A stretch of DNA of 5,077 nt. Source: an uncultured Butyrivibrio sp. GTDB lineage: Bacteria; Bacillota; Clostridia; Lachnospirales; Lachnospiraceae. Under the pieces are notes generated by a model. It worked only from the letters and a program-made list of their open reading frames with translations. It made no database searches and was not told the DNA's origin. Where the stretch lies: NCBI GenBank assembly GCA_947169985.1, contig CAMVRW010000192.1, forward strand, positions 1 to 5,077. The letters run 5' to 3'. This document shows positions 1 to 5,077 of the stretch, piece after piece. The translations under genes and the position numbers were made by a program. Every line of letters starts with the position of its first letter. Within the stretch, counting starts at the first letter, position 1.

Positions 1-15
1 TGATGAGAGGTTAAG

Positions 16-756
16 ATGGCTCTTTTAGAGGTAAAAGAAATACATAAGGCCTTTGAGGGAAATGAAGTTCTTAAGGGCGTGAATATAATAGTAGATAAAG
101 GTGACGTGGTTTCAGTGCTGGGGCCTTCCGGGTCCGGTAAGACCACGCTCCTTCGGTGCATAAATTTTCTTGAGAGCGCAGACAGAGGCCAGTTCGTATT
201 TGATGGTAAGACCTACGACCTTTCAGCTGTGACCAAGTCCGAGATTGCAGGTATCAGGAAAAGAACCGGTTTTGTGTTCCAGAACTACAACCTGTTTGCC
301 AACAAGACTGCCATACAAAACGTTACTCTGGGCCTGACTTCAGCAAGAAAGATCCCGGCAAAAGAAGCCCATGAAAAAGCCATGGGAGTTCTGACAAAGG
401 TTGGAATGGCTGAGTTTGCGGATTATTATCCAAGCCAACTCTCTGGCGGACAGCAGCAAAGAGTGGCAATAGCAAGGGCTTTGGCTACAGACCCTGAGAT
501 CATCTATTTTGATGAGCCCACATCAGCACTGGATCCACAGCTTACCGCAGAGGTTTTAGAGGTTATGAGGGACCTGGCAAAAGAGGGAATGACCATGATC
601 GTAGTAACCCACGAGCTTTCTTTTGCAAAAGAAGTATCGACCCATGTGGTATTTATGGCAGATGGAAAAGTTGTGGAAGAGGGCTCTGCAGCTGAGTTCT
701 TTGACAATCCGAAGGAAAGCCGGACAAAAGAGTTCTTGCGTTTAACAGAAAAATGA
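16..756 (+). CDS. Polar amino-acid ABC importer ATPase, probably L-cystine (TcyC-like)
   Basis: This 246-residue protein is the cytoplasmic ATPase that powers a PAAT-family amino-acid importer. All nucleotide-binding motifs are present and intact: Walker A GPSGSGKT (36-43), Q-loop Gln89 in FVFQNYNLF, signature LSGGQQQ (142-148), Walker B IIYFDEP with Asp166 and Glu167, D-loop SALD (170-173) and switch His199. The length is normal for a single-domain GlnQ/TcyC subunit with no C-terminal regulatory domain. The start ATG has a GAGAGG Shine-Dalgarno 5 bases upstream. The binding-protein gene follows after 77 bases, so the two probably form one unit, with the permease likely upstream of the window. 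From memory, the N-terminal half and the C-terminal PKESRTKEFL stretch resemble Bacillus TcyC more than generic GlnQ. The ATPase role is certain. The cystine substrate is an inference supported by the neighbouring binding protein and the sulfur genes. Confidence 0.95.
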   Translation: MALLEVKEIHKAFEGNEVLKGVNIIVDKGDVVSVLGPSGSGKTTLLRCINFLESADRGQFVFDGKTYDLSAVTKSEIAGIRKRTGFVFQNYNLFANKTAIQNVTLGLTSARKIPAKEAHEKAMGVLTKVGMAEFADYYPSQLSGGQQQRVAIARALATDPEIIYFDEPTSALDPQLTAEVLEVMRDLAKEGMTMIVVTHELSFAKEVSTHVVFMADGKVVEEGSAAEFFDNPKESRTKEFLRLTEK

Positions 757-833
757 TGTATGATGATGCAAATGCATTTTGCACAATCTAATTTTGAATT
801 AGAAATACTGTGACAGAGGAAAGGGGACTGATT
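757..833 (+). repeat. Two inverted repeats between ATPase and binding-protein genes
   Basis: The intercistronic gap holds two tandem dyads. The first is TGCAAA-TGCAT-TTTGCA at 767-783, with 6-bp arms and a 5-base centre. The second is TCTAATT-TTG-AATTAGA at 787-803, with perfect 7-bp arms and a 3-base centre. Neither is GC-rich or followed by a T-tract, so they do not look like terminators. They could be RNA hairpins that protect the downstream mRNA, which would fit the need for more binding protein than ATPase, or they could be operator-like DNA sites. The dyads are visible; any function is inferred. Confidence 0.45.
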
Positions 834-1655
834 ATGAAGAAAAATCTATCAATAATACTGGCAACAGTTTTGGCAGCAACAACCCTCGCAGGCTGTGGAG
901 CAGCAGGCAATAACGCTACTTCTGAAGGAGATGCAAACGGGGATCACCTGGCTCGTATCAAGGCAGCAGGAAAGATAACCATTGCAACTGAAGGCGTTTG
1001 GGCTCCTTTTACATATCATGATGAGACCACAGATGAACTGGTTGGCTTCGATGTAGAGGTGGCAGCAGAGATCGCTAAAAAGCTTGGTGTTGAGGCTGAT
1101 TTCAAGGAGGTAGCATTTGACGGAGGACTTACCGGTGTTACAACAGGAACCTTCGACATGATGGCTAACGGAGTTGATGTTACTGATGATCGTAAGGACA
1201 CCTACGACTTTACACATCCTTATGCCTATGATCATGCAGTAGTTGTTACACTTGCATCAAACGACAGCATTTCTTCCTTTGCTGATCTTGCAGGAAAGAC
1301 AACAGCTAACTCAGCAGGTTCTACTTATGAAGCTATGGGAGTAGCACACGGTGCTACATGCTCAAACGTTGATACTATCGGTGAGACCATGACTCTGGTA
1401 CTTAACGGAACAGTTGATGCAACCATCAATGCCAACACTTCAGCCCAGGACTACTTCAAGACCACAGGAACCACAGAGCTTAAGGTGGCAGCAGTTGATG
1501 ACGAAGAGACAATGTACGCTATTCCTCTTGCAAAGGGTTCAGACAATGATTCCTTGAGGGAAGCTATCAACCAGGCTATTTCAGAGCTTAGAAGTGACGG
1601 AACTCTTAAGAAGATTTCTGAGAAGTACTTTGGAGCAGATATAACTGAGAATTAA
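834..1655 (+). CDS. Amino-acid ABC substrate-binding lipoprotein, cystine-type (TcyA-like)
   Basis: This 273-residue extracellular lipoprotein captures the ligand and delivers it to the importer encoded with the ATPase upstream. The N-terminus has Lys-Lys, a hydrophobic stretch (5-19) and a lipobox LAGC, with Cys21 as the lipidated residue. A short acidic linker leads into a family-3 solute-binding fold. Recognisable blocks are TEGVWAPFTYHD (52-63), GFDVEVAAEIAKKLG (71-85), the TDDRKDTYDF segment with Arg120, which should hold the ligand carboxylate, and a closing SDGTLKKISEKYFG (254-267). The TEG..PFTYHD...TD.L.GFDVEV pattern resembles Bacillus TcyA. The ATG at 834 is chosen over an in-frame GTG at 810 because an AGGAAAGGGG Shine-Dalgarno (817-826) lies 7 bases before it and because the signal peptide should begin with Met-Lys-Lys. 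One oddity is that the usual ligand-ammonium Asp after VDATIN appears to be Ala200. The fold and role are secure; the ligand is uncertain. Confidence 0.93.
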   Translation: MKKNLSIILATVLAATTLAGCGAAGNNATSEGDANGDHLARIKAAGKITIATEGVWAPFTYHDETTDELVGFDVEVAAEIAKKLGVEADFKEVAFDGGLTGVTTGTFDMMANGVDVTDDRKDTYDFTHPYAYDHAVVVTLASNDSISSFADLAGKTTANSAGSTYEAMGVAHGATCSNVDTIGETMTLVLNGTVDATINANTSAQDYFKTTGTTELKVAAVDDEETMYAIPLAKGSDNDSLREAINQAISELRSDGTLKKISEKYFGADITEN

Positions 1656-1676
1656 CAAATAATTCATATTTTAAAG

Positions 1677-1716
1677 AGAGCTAATAACCCCCGGGGGGCT
1701 TGTTAGCTCTTTTTTT
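1677..1716 (+). terminator. Intrinsic terminator after the ABC importer genes
   Basis: AGAGCTAA (1677-1684) pairs perfectly with TTAGCTCT (1703-1710). The inner part continues with a U-G and two A-U pairs and then a C-run facing a G-run at the tip. A run of seven T (1710-1716) follows directly. It lies 21 bases after the binding-protein stop codon and should end the importer transcript, separating it from the SGNH hydrolase gene. Confidence 0.93.
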
Positions 1717-1767
1717 GTTTAATATGTATATCAGAAAACCTTATGTCTGCCTATAAGCACCATGTCT

Positions 1768-1796
1768 TATACAAAAGAGATTTTGTAGGTAATAAT
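1768..1796 (+). promoter_or_regulatory. Candidate sigma-A promoter for the SGNH hydrolase gene
   Basis: TATACA (1768-1773, 4 of 6 matches to TTGACA) and AATAAT (1791-1796, 5 of 6 matches to TATAAT) are separated by exactly 17 bases. Initiation near 1803 would leave a leader of about 37 bases. The strong terminator just upstream means the hydrolase gene needs its own promoter, which supports the call, but in AT-rich DNA such matches also arise by chance. Confidence 0.4.
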
Positions 1797-1839
1797 TGTA
1801 AACGTAGAAACGTAAAAGATATACACAGGAAGGTGACTT

Positions 1840-2466
1840 ATGAAACAGATATTAGCATTTGGTGATTCCAATACATGGGGACTGGTTCCGGGTTCGCATC
1901 CGCATGAAAGATACCCTTGGGGAGTAAGGTGGACGAGCCTTCTGCAGGAAAAGGCTGAGGATATACGTGTTGCGGAAGAGGGGCTTTGCGGTAGGACAAC
2001 AGTATTTGAGGATGGTCTTCGCCCAGGAAGGAAGGGCGTTACCTCACTGGATCCACTTCTTGAAAGTCACTATCCAATTGATGGTGCGATCCTGATGCTG
2101 GGGACCAACGACTGTAAGACCTTCTACAATGCTTCTTCTTATGTGATAGGTAAAGGGATTGAGAGATGCCTGGACATCCTGGAAAAGTATGTGGATCCGG
2201 AGAACATTCTTTTAATATCGCCTATGGCACTTGGAGAAGATGTATGGCGTCCTGAGAAGGATCCTGAGTTCAATGGTAATTCTGTTGTCACCAGCAAAGA
2301 ACTAAAGCAGGTCTATCAGGATATAGCAAAGAGGAGAGGCACAGCATTCCTGGCAGCTTCCGACGTGGTAACAGCAAGCACCATTGATGATGAGCACATG
2401 GACGAGGAAGGCCACAGGATCTTTGCTGAGGCGGTGTACAAGAAACTGGAACCGATCATTGGGTGA
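1840..2466 (+). CDS. Cytoplasmic SGNH/GDSL-family esterase or acyltransferase
   Basis: This 208-residue SGNH-fold serine hydrolase has no signal peptide or membrane segment, so it should act in the cytoplasm. Block I is FGDSNTWG with nucleophile Ser10. Block II is EEGLCGRTT, where Gly51 probably helps the oxyanion hole. Block III is LGTND with Asn90. Block V supplies Asp183 and His186 in the D-x-x-H arrangement of TIDDEHM. The order and spacing closely follow the arylesterase/acyltransferase branch typified by Mycobacterium smegmatis MsAcT (compare its EEGLSARTT and MLGTND), so ester hydrolysis or acyl transfer on a small molecule is expected. The natural substrate cannot be read from the sequence. 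AGGAAGGTG (1827-1835) precedes the ATG by 4 bases. It is the only gene here with no clear sulfur link, although cysK, which consumes an O-acetyl ester, follows 132 bases later. Acetylated sugars are an equally plausible substrate. Confidence 0.9.
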   Translation: MKQILAFGDSNTWGLVPGSHPHERYPWGVRWTSLLQEKAEDIRVAEEGLCGRTTVFEDGLRPGRKGVTSLDPLLESHYPIDGAILMLGTNDCKTFYNASSYVIGKGIERCLDILEKYVDPENILLISPMALGEDVWRPEKDPEFNGNSVVTSKELKQVYQDIAKRRGTAFLAASDVVTASTIDDEHMDEEGHRIFAEAVYKKLEPIIG

Positions 2467-2490
2467 AAACTTTTGCTTATCACCAGATAA
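2462..2490 (+). repeat. Overlapping dyads just after the SGNH hydrolase gene
   Basis: GGTGA (2462-2466, ending in the stop codon) can pair with TCACC (2480-2484) around a 13-base loop. Overlapping it, TTATC (2477-2481) and GATAA (2486-2490) form a second dyad around ACCA. There is no following T-tract, so a strong intrinsic terminator is not supported and readthrough towards cysK is possible. The GATAA halves match those in the cysK promoter region. Confidence 0.35.
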
Positions 2491-2524
2491 CCTCACCTTA
2501 TTACTTCCTATAACCTTTCTTTAA

Positions 2525-2553
2525 TTTTCATATATCTTTTAGCGTGATAACAT
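2525..2553 (+). promoter_or_regulatory. Candidate promoter for cysK
   Basis: TTTTCA (2525-2530) and TAACAT (2548-2553), each a 4 of 6 match to consensus, are separated by 17 bases. Transcription would begin about 40 bases before the cysK start codon. The proposed -10 lies within the left half of an inverted repeat at 2545-2563, a typical arrangement for a repressor site. The hexamers are weak, so this is tentative. Confidence 0.4.
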
Positions 2554-2563
2554 CAGATTATCA
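2545..2563. promoter_or_regulatory. Candidate operator: TGATAA-N7-TTATCA inverted repeat
   Basis: Perfect 6-bp arms (TGATAA at 2545-2550 and TTATCA at 2558-2563) surround a 7-base centre and overlap the candidate -10 of cysK. The size and symmetry suit a dimeric helix-turn-helix repressor. The same GATAA/TTATC halves occur again at 2477-2490. The dyad is seen directly; that it is an operator, and for which regulator, is inference. Confidence 0.35.
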
Positions 2564-2598
2564 AAACAAAAGAACAACTGATACGGAGGAAAAACATC

Positions 2599-3534
2599 AT
2601 GGCAGATATAAAAGAAAGCGCATTAGAACTTATTGGGGGAACACCTTTACTTAAGCTTAACGGATACGGAAAAGCAGCAGGAGTTACAGGAGCAACACTT
2701 CTTGCAAAGCTTGAGTACCTGAATCCTGCAGGATCAGTTAAGGATAGAGTAGCACTTAGCATGATCGAGGATGCAGAAAAGAGTGGAAAGTTAAAACCTG
2801 GAGCTACCATCATTGAGCCTACCAGTGGAAATACAGGAATCGGACTTGCAGCTGTTGCCGCAGCTAAAGGATACAAAGCCATACTTACCCTTCCAGACAC
2901 TATGAGTGTTGAACGTAGAAATCTCCTTAAAGCCTATGGCGCCCAGATCGTCCTTACCGAGGGCGCCAAAGGAATGAAGGGAGCCATCGCTAAGGCTGAA
3001 GAACTTGAGAAAGAAATTGAAGGATCAATCATCCTTGGACAGTTTGTAAACCCTGCAAACCCTGCTATACATAAAGCAACTACAGGTCCTGAGATCTGGA
3101 AGCAGACCGACGGAAAGGTTGATATCTTTGTAGCTGGTGTAGGTACAGGCGGAACAGTAACCGGTGTTGGTGAGTACCTCAAGGAGCAGAATCCTGACGT
3201 TAAGGTAGTAGCAGTTGAACCTGCAACAAGCCCTGTTCTTTCAAAGGGAACAGCAGGAGCTCACAAGATCCAGGGAATCGGTGCAGGCTTCGTTCCTGAC
3301 ACACTTAACACTAAGGTTTACGATGAAGTTATTGCAATCGAGAACGAGGATGCATTTGCAGAGGGCAAGAAGTTTGCAATTTCAGAGGGAATACTGGTTG
3401 GTATCTCATCAGGTGCAGCACTGAAGGCAGCTACAATCCTTGCAGAAAGAGAAGAGAATAAGGGAAAGACAATCGTAGTTCTTCTTCCTGATTCAGGAGA
3501 CAGATATCTTTCAACACCTCTTTTCGCTGATTGA
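2599..3534 (+). CDS. cysK: Cysteine synthase A (O-acetylserine sulfhydrylase)
   Basis: This 311-residue cytoplasmic PLP enzyme makes L-cysteine and acetate from O-acetyl-L-serine and sulfide, the last step of cysteine synthesis. Lys48 in PAGSVKDR forms the PLP Schiff base. TSGNTG (75-80) is the substrate-carboxylate loop, GTGGT (182-186) holds the PLP phosphate, SSG (270-272) contacts the pyridine nitrogen, and PDSGDRYLST (298-307) is the usual C-terminal block. KIQGIGAGFVP (223-233) and the length favour CysK over CysM, and there is no regulatory CBS domain as in cystathionine beta-synthase. GGAGGA (2585-2590) lies 8 bases before the ATG. No serine acetyltransferase (cysE) is visible in the window, so O-acetylserine must be made elsewhere. 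A lyase gene that can run sulfur in the other direction follows 154 bases downstream. A candidate operator upstream suggests regulation by sulfur or cysteine supply. Confidence 0.97.
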   Translation: MADIKESALELIGGTPLLKLNGYGKAAGVTGATLLAKLEYLNPAGSVKDRVALSMIEDAEKSGKLKPGATIIEPTSGNTGIGLAAVAAAKGYKAILTLPDTMSVERRNLLKAYGAQIVLTEGAKGMKGAIAKAEELEKEIEGSIILGQFVNPANPAIHKATTGPEIWKQTDGKVDIFVAGVGTGGTVTGVGEYLKEQNPDVKVVAVEPATSPVLSKGTAGAHKIQGIGAGFVPDTLNTKVYDEVIAIENEDAFAEGKKFAISEGILVGISSGAALKAATILAEREENKGKTIVVLLPDSGDRYLSTPLFAD

Positions 3535-3582
3535 TAATGTAAAAGCTTAAAGTTTCACTTTCATTTCATATCCTACCTATAA

Positions 3583-3616
3583 AATTGCTCCATGGCTCAT
3601 TCGCCGTGGAGCAATT
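3583..3616. terminator. Strong hairpin after cysK, probable terminator with poor T-tract
   Basis: A 14-bp stem pairs 3583-3596 with 3603-3616, with a single G-U wobble and a 6-base loop TCATTC. It begins 48 bases after the cysK stop codon. The + strand downstream is TATCATGATA rather than a T-run, so termination of cysK would be inefficient or would rely on other factors. The AAA upstream of the stem gives a short T-run on the - strand, but there is no - strand gene nearby to terminate. The stem is certain; its activity is less so. Confidence 0.6.
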
Positions 3617-3620
3617 ATCA

Positions 3621-3629
3621 TGATATAAA
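3621..3629 (+). promoter_or_regulatory. Candidate extended -10 promoter for the beta-lyase gene
   Basis: TGATATAAA matches an extended -10 (TG-N followed by TATAAA, 5 of 6). No good -35 lies 16-18 bases upstream, where the 3' arm of the post-cysK hairpin sits; extended -10 promoters can dispense with one. The leader to the start codon at 3689 would be roughly 50 bases and contains the repeated hexamer GCAAGC. Confidence 0.3.
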
Positions 3630-3688
3630 GGATTTCCGGAGCGCAAGCGAAGCAAGCCGTGGTATCATCAAGTATGGAGGTAAAGACT

Positions 3689-4864
3689 ATGGGACTATAC
3701 AATTTTGACGAGATACATGACAGAAGAAATACAGACAGCATCAAGTGGGACTTTGGAATGCAGCGAAAGGGCAGGGAGGACCTTCTTCCCCTGTGGGTTG
3801 CTGACATGGATTTCAGGCTCCCTGATGAGGTGTTAAAAGATATTACGGACAGGGTAAACCATGGAATATTTGGCTACACAGATCCCGGTGATAAGTACAG
3901 AAATACAGTCAGGGACTGGTATCAGAGAAGACACGGCTTTTCCTTTGATGGAAAAGACATAGTTGTAACTCCTGGAGTTGTCTATGCTATAGCCCTAGCC
4001 ATAAGGGCCTATACTAAGCCGGGGGATACAGTTATCATCCAGCAACCGGTGTACTATCCCTTTAGCGGAACCATAAAGGCCAATGACAGAAAAGTGGTCA
4101 ATAACCAGCTGATACTAAAGGATGGTCATTATGAGATCGACTTTGAGGATTTTGAGAAAAAGATAATTGATAACGATGTAAAGATGTTTCTTCTATGCAA
4201 CCCTCACAATCCTGTTGGAAGGGTGTGGAAGAAAGATGAGATCTTGAGACTGGCTGAGATCTGCAAAAAGCATGATGTATATGTCTTTGCAGATGAGATA
4301 CATTCAGACTTTGTTTATCCCGGTCACAAGCACACATCTTTCCTGAGTCTTCCAAATGAGTATACCACAAAACTCATACTTGGAACCTCCAGCAGCAAGA
4401 CCTTTAACATGGCAGGTCTCCAGGTTTCAAACATCATTATTCCAAACGAGGAAGTGCGTAAAGCCTTTGAAAGAGAAAATGATGCAACAGGATACAGTCA
4501 GCCAAATGCCCTGGGAATGGTAGCCACTATGTCTGTCTATGAAAAGGGTGAAGAGTGGCTGGATGAACTATTAGAGTATCTCCAGGGAAACCTTTCTTAT
4601 GTAAGGGACTTCTTAAAAGAAAAGCTCCCTAAGGTAAAGCTTATAGAACCTGAGGGCACCTACCTTATATGGCTTGATTTCTCAGAAGTAACAAAGGATC
4701 ACAAGGAACTGGAAGACATTATCGTCAACAGATCAAAGCTCTGGCTGGATCCGGGAATCATCTTCGGACGGGAAACAGCTCTTTTCGAAAGGATCAATAT
4801 TGCATGCCCCAGAGCAATACTAAAACAGGCTATGGAGCAGTTATATGAAGGACTGTCACACTAA
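3689..4864 (+). CDS. patB: PatB/MalY-type cystathionine beta-lyase (cysteine-S-conjugate beta-lyase)
   Basis: This 391-residue cytoplasmic PLP enzyme of the MalY/PatB branch of fold-type I aminotransferases cleaves C-S bonds. It converts cystathionine to homocysteine, pyruvate and ammonia, and commonly also cleaves cysteine or cystine with release of sulfide. Motifs in order are PLWVADMDF (34-42), NHGIFGYT (57-64), LCNPHNPVGR (169-178) with Asn174, ADEIHSD (201-207) with PLP-pyridine Asp202, SSSKTFNMAGLQ (234-245) with Schiff-base Lys237, and FERINIACPR (366-375) with Arg368 for the substrate carboxylate. The length fits the family. In-frame GTG 3659 and ATG 3674 are possible, but GGAGG (3676-3680) sits 8 bases before ATG 3689, and the protein then begins like other PatB proteins. 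With CysK it links cysteine and methionine synthesis. MalY's extra role as a transcriptional modulator in E. coli is known for that protein but cannot be inferred here. Confidence 0.93.
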   Translation: MGLYNFDEIHDRRNTDSIKWDFGMQRKGREDLLPLWVADMDFRLPDEVLKDITDRVNHGIFGYTDPGDKYRNTVRDWYQRRHGFSFDGKDIVVTPGVVYAIALAIRAYTKPGDTVIIQQPVYYPFSGTIKANDRKVVNNQLILKDGHYEIDFEDFEKKIIDNDVKMFLLCNPHNPVGRVWKKDEILRLAEICKKHDVYVFADEIHSDFVYPGHKHTSFLSLPNEYTTKLILGTSSSKTFNMAGLQVSNIIIPNEEVRKAFERENDATGYSQPNALGMVATMSVYEKGEEWLDELLEYLQGNLSYVRDFLKEKLPKVKLIEPEGTYLIWLDFSEVTKDHKELEDIIVNRSKLWLDPGIIFGRETALFERINIACPRAILKQAMEQLYEGLSH

Positions 4865-4882
4865 GTGTGGCGGTCTTTTTTT
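4851..4882 (+). terminator. Terminator overlapping the beta-lyase stop codon
   Basis: GACTGTCACAC (4851-4861) pairs with GTGTGGCGGTC (4865-4875) in an 11-bp stem with two G-U wobbles, followed by seven T (4876-4882). The three-base loop is exactly the TAA stop codon of the beta-lyase gene, so the 5' arm encodes its last residues. The hairpin should insulate the ABC transporter gene downstream. Confidence 0.93.
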
Positions 4883-4937
4883 ATGTGGTGGACACTGGAG
4901 GCCTTAAGGATTTTTTATATGCAGCCATAAGATTTGT

Positions 4938-4965
4938 TTGATTTTGCTGAAGCGGCGCCTATGTT
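4938..4965 (+). promoter_or_regulatory. Candidate promoter for the downstream ABC ATPase gene
   Basis: TTGATT (4938-4943) and TATGTT (4960-4965), each 4 of 6 matches to consensus, have a 16-base spacer. The preceding terminator makes a promoter somewhere in 4883-5020 necessary, but this particular pair is weak. The rest of the gap shows a CCTTAAGG palindrome near 4900 and a small CTGCA-GCGT-TGCAG dyad at 5008-5021, just before the Shine-Dalgarno. I see no riboswitch core. Confidence 0.35.
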
Positions 4966-5037
4966 AGTATCTATTCAAGCAAAGGAAATCACTTTTAACT
5001 ACCAGTTCTGCAGCGTTGCAGGTGGGAGGAGGCGGAT

Positions 5038-5077
5038 ATGATAAAGTTTGAAAACATCAATAAGGTCTTTACTCAAA
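5038..5077 (+). CDS. Start of an ABC transporter ATPase, possibly methionine importer MetN (truncated by window)
   Basis: Only 13 codons are visible, reading MIKFENINKVFTQ, before the window ends. The pattern Met-Ile-x-Phe-x-Asn-Ile-x-Lys-x-Phe is the first strand of a typical ABC ATPase, and this wording is common in MetN proteins of Firmicutes, which energise D- and L-methionine uptake. GGGAGGAGG (5024-5032), a very strong Shine-Dalgarno, lies 5 bases before the ATG. The sulfur amino-acid neighbours make MetN the favoured guess. No Walker A or C-terminal regulatory domain can be seen here, so another importer ATPase remains possible. The truncation comes from the window edge and is not a gene defect. 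Confidence 0.6.
   Translation, partial: MIKFENINKVFTQ

Noticed and set aside
810..833. GTG start giving the binding protein eight extra N-terminal residues
   Set aside because: The extension is charged (TEERGLI), would precede the Met-Lys-Lys signal peptide, and its codons cover the Shine-Dalgarno serving ATG 834.
849..1235. 128-residue open frame on the - strand inside the binding-protein gene
   Set aside because: It is antisense to a well-supported CDS, its translation is Cys/Ser-rich and low in recognisable motifs, and no plausible ribosome binding site or family match is seen.
1801..1817. Short direct repeat of AAACGTA-like units near 1800-1815
   Set aside because: There are only two copies of about 7 bases in AT-rich leader DNA, which is too little to call a repeat or a regulatory site.
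2553..3182. Two - strand open frames across cysK (2553-2900 and 2934-3182)
   Set aside because: Their translations are Pro/Ser/Ala-rich shadows of the biased cysK codon use and show no domain.
3215..3424. 69-residue + strand frame inside cysK
   Set aside because: It overlaps the intact cysK frame entirely, is Gln/Arg-rich from a shifted reading, and has no independent start signal.
3659..3688. Upstream in-frame starts (GTG 3659, ATG 3674) for the beta-lyase
   Set aside because: Neither has a good ribosome binding site. The GGAGG at 3676-3680 is correctly spaced for ATG 3689, and family members begin at about that point.
4098..4370. 90-residue - strand open frame within the beta-lyase gene
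   Set aside because: It is antisense to conserved PLP-enzyme motifs, with no start signal or recognisable protein family.
4883..5037. Possible SAM (S-box) riboswitch in the leader of the suspected metN gene, prompted by the GTGGTGGACACTGGAGGCC stretch near 4885
   Set aside because: The conserved S-box core, including the CCGGCAACC-like segment and the usual stems and terminator, is absent. The resemblance is limited to a few GG-rich bases.

Overview
Organism and overall character. The window looks like ordinary chromosomal DNA from a low- to mid-GC Gram-positive bacterium, most plausibly a Clostridia/Lachnospiraceae member. The grounds are strong Shine-Dalgarno sites before every gene, a lipobox-bearing ABC substrate-binding lipoprotein, intrinsic terminators with T-tracts, and protein families typical of Firmicutes. 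This assignment is an inference from style and remembered families, not from a search. All six recognisable genes lie on the + strand. There are no RNA genes, mobile elements, CRISPR arrays or pseudogenes, and no gene-free stretch longer than about 160 bases.

Layout. 16-756 encodes the ATPase of a polar amino-acid ABC importer. It is followed by the lipoprotein binding subunit (834-1655) and a strong terminator (about 1677-1716). Both proteins most resemble the L-cystine importer subunits TcyC and TcyA; the permease is probably just upstream of the window. A cytoplasmic SGNH/GDSL hydrolase of the arylesterase/acyltransferase type stands next (1840-2466). Cysteine synthase CysK follows (2599-3534), then a hairpin, then a PatB/MalY-type PLP-dependent C-S beta-lyase (3689-4864) that ends in a terminator overlapping its own stop codon. 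The first 13 codons of another ABC ATPase, possibly the methionine importer MetN, run off the right edge (5038-5077).

How the genes may work together. Apart from the SGNH hydrolase, the genes suggest a sulfur amino-acid neighbourhood: cystine import, cysteine synthesis from O-acetylserine and sulfide, cleavage of cystathionine or cysteine to release homocysteine or sulfide, and perhaps methionine import. The sequence does not prove co-regulation, because terminators separate several units. The best regulatory lead is a set of GATAA/TTATC inverted repeats in front of cysK, one of which overlaps a candidate -10 element.

Novelty. I see no convincing new biological system. The points most worth a second look are the apparent loss of the usual ligand-binding Asp in the binding protein, the SGNH hydrolase placed inside a sulfur locus next to cysK, and the cysK upstream repeats.
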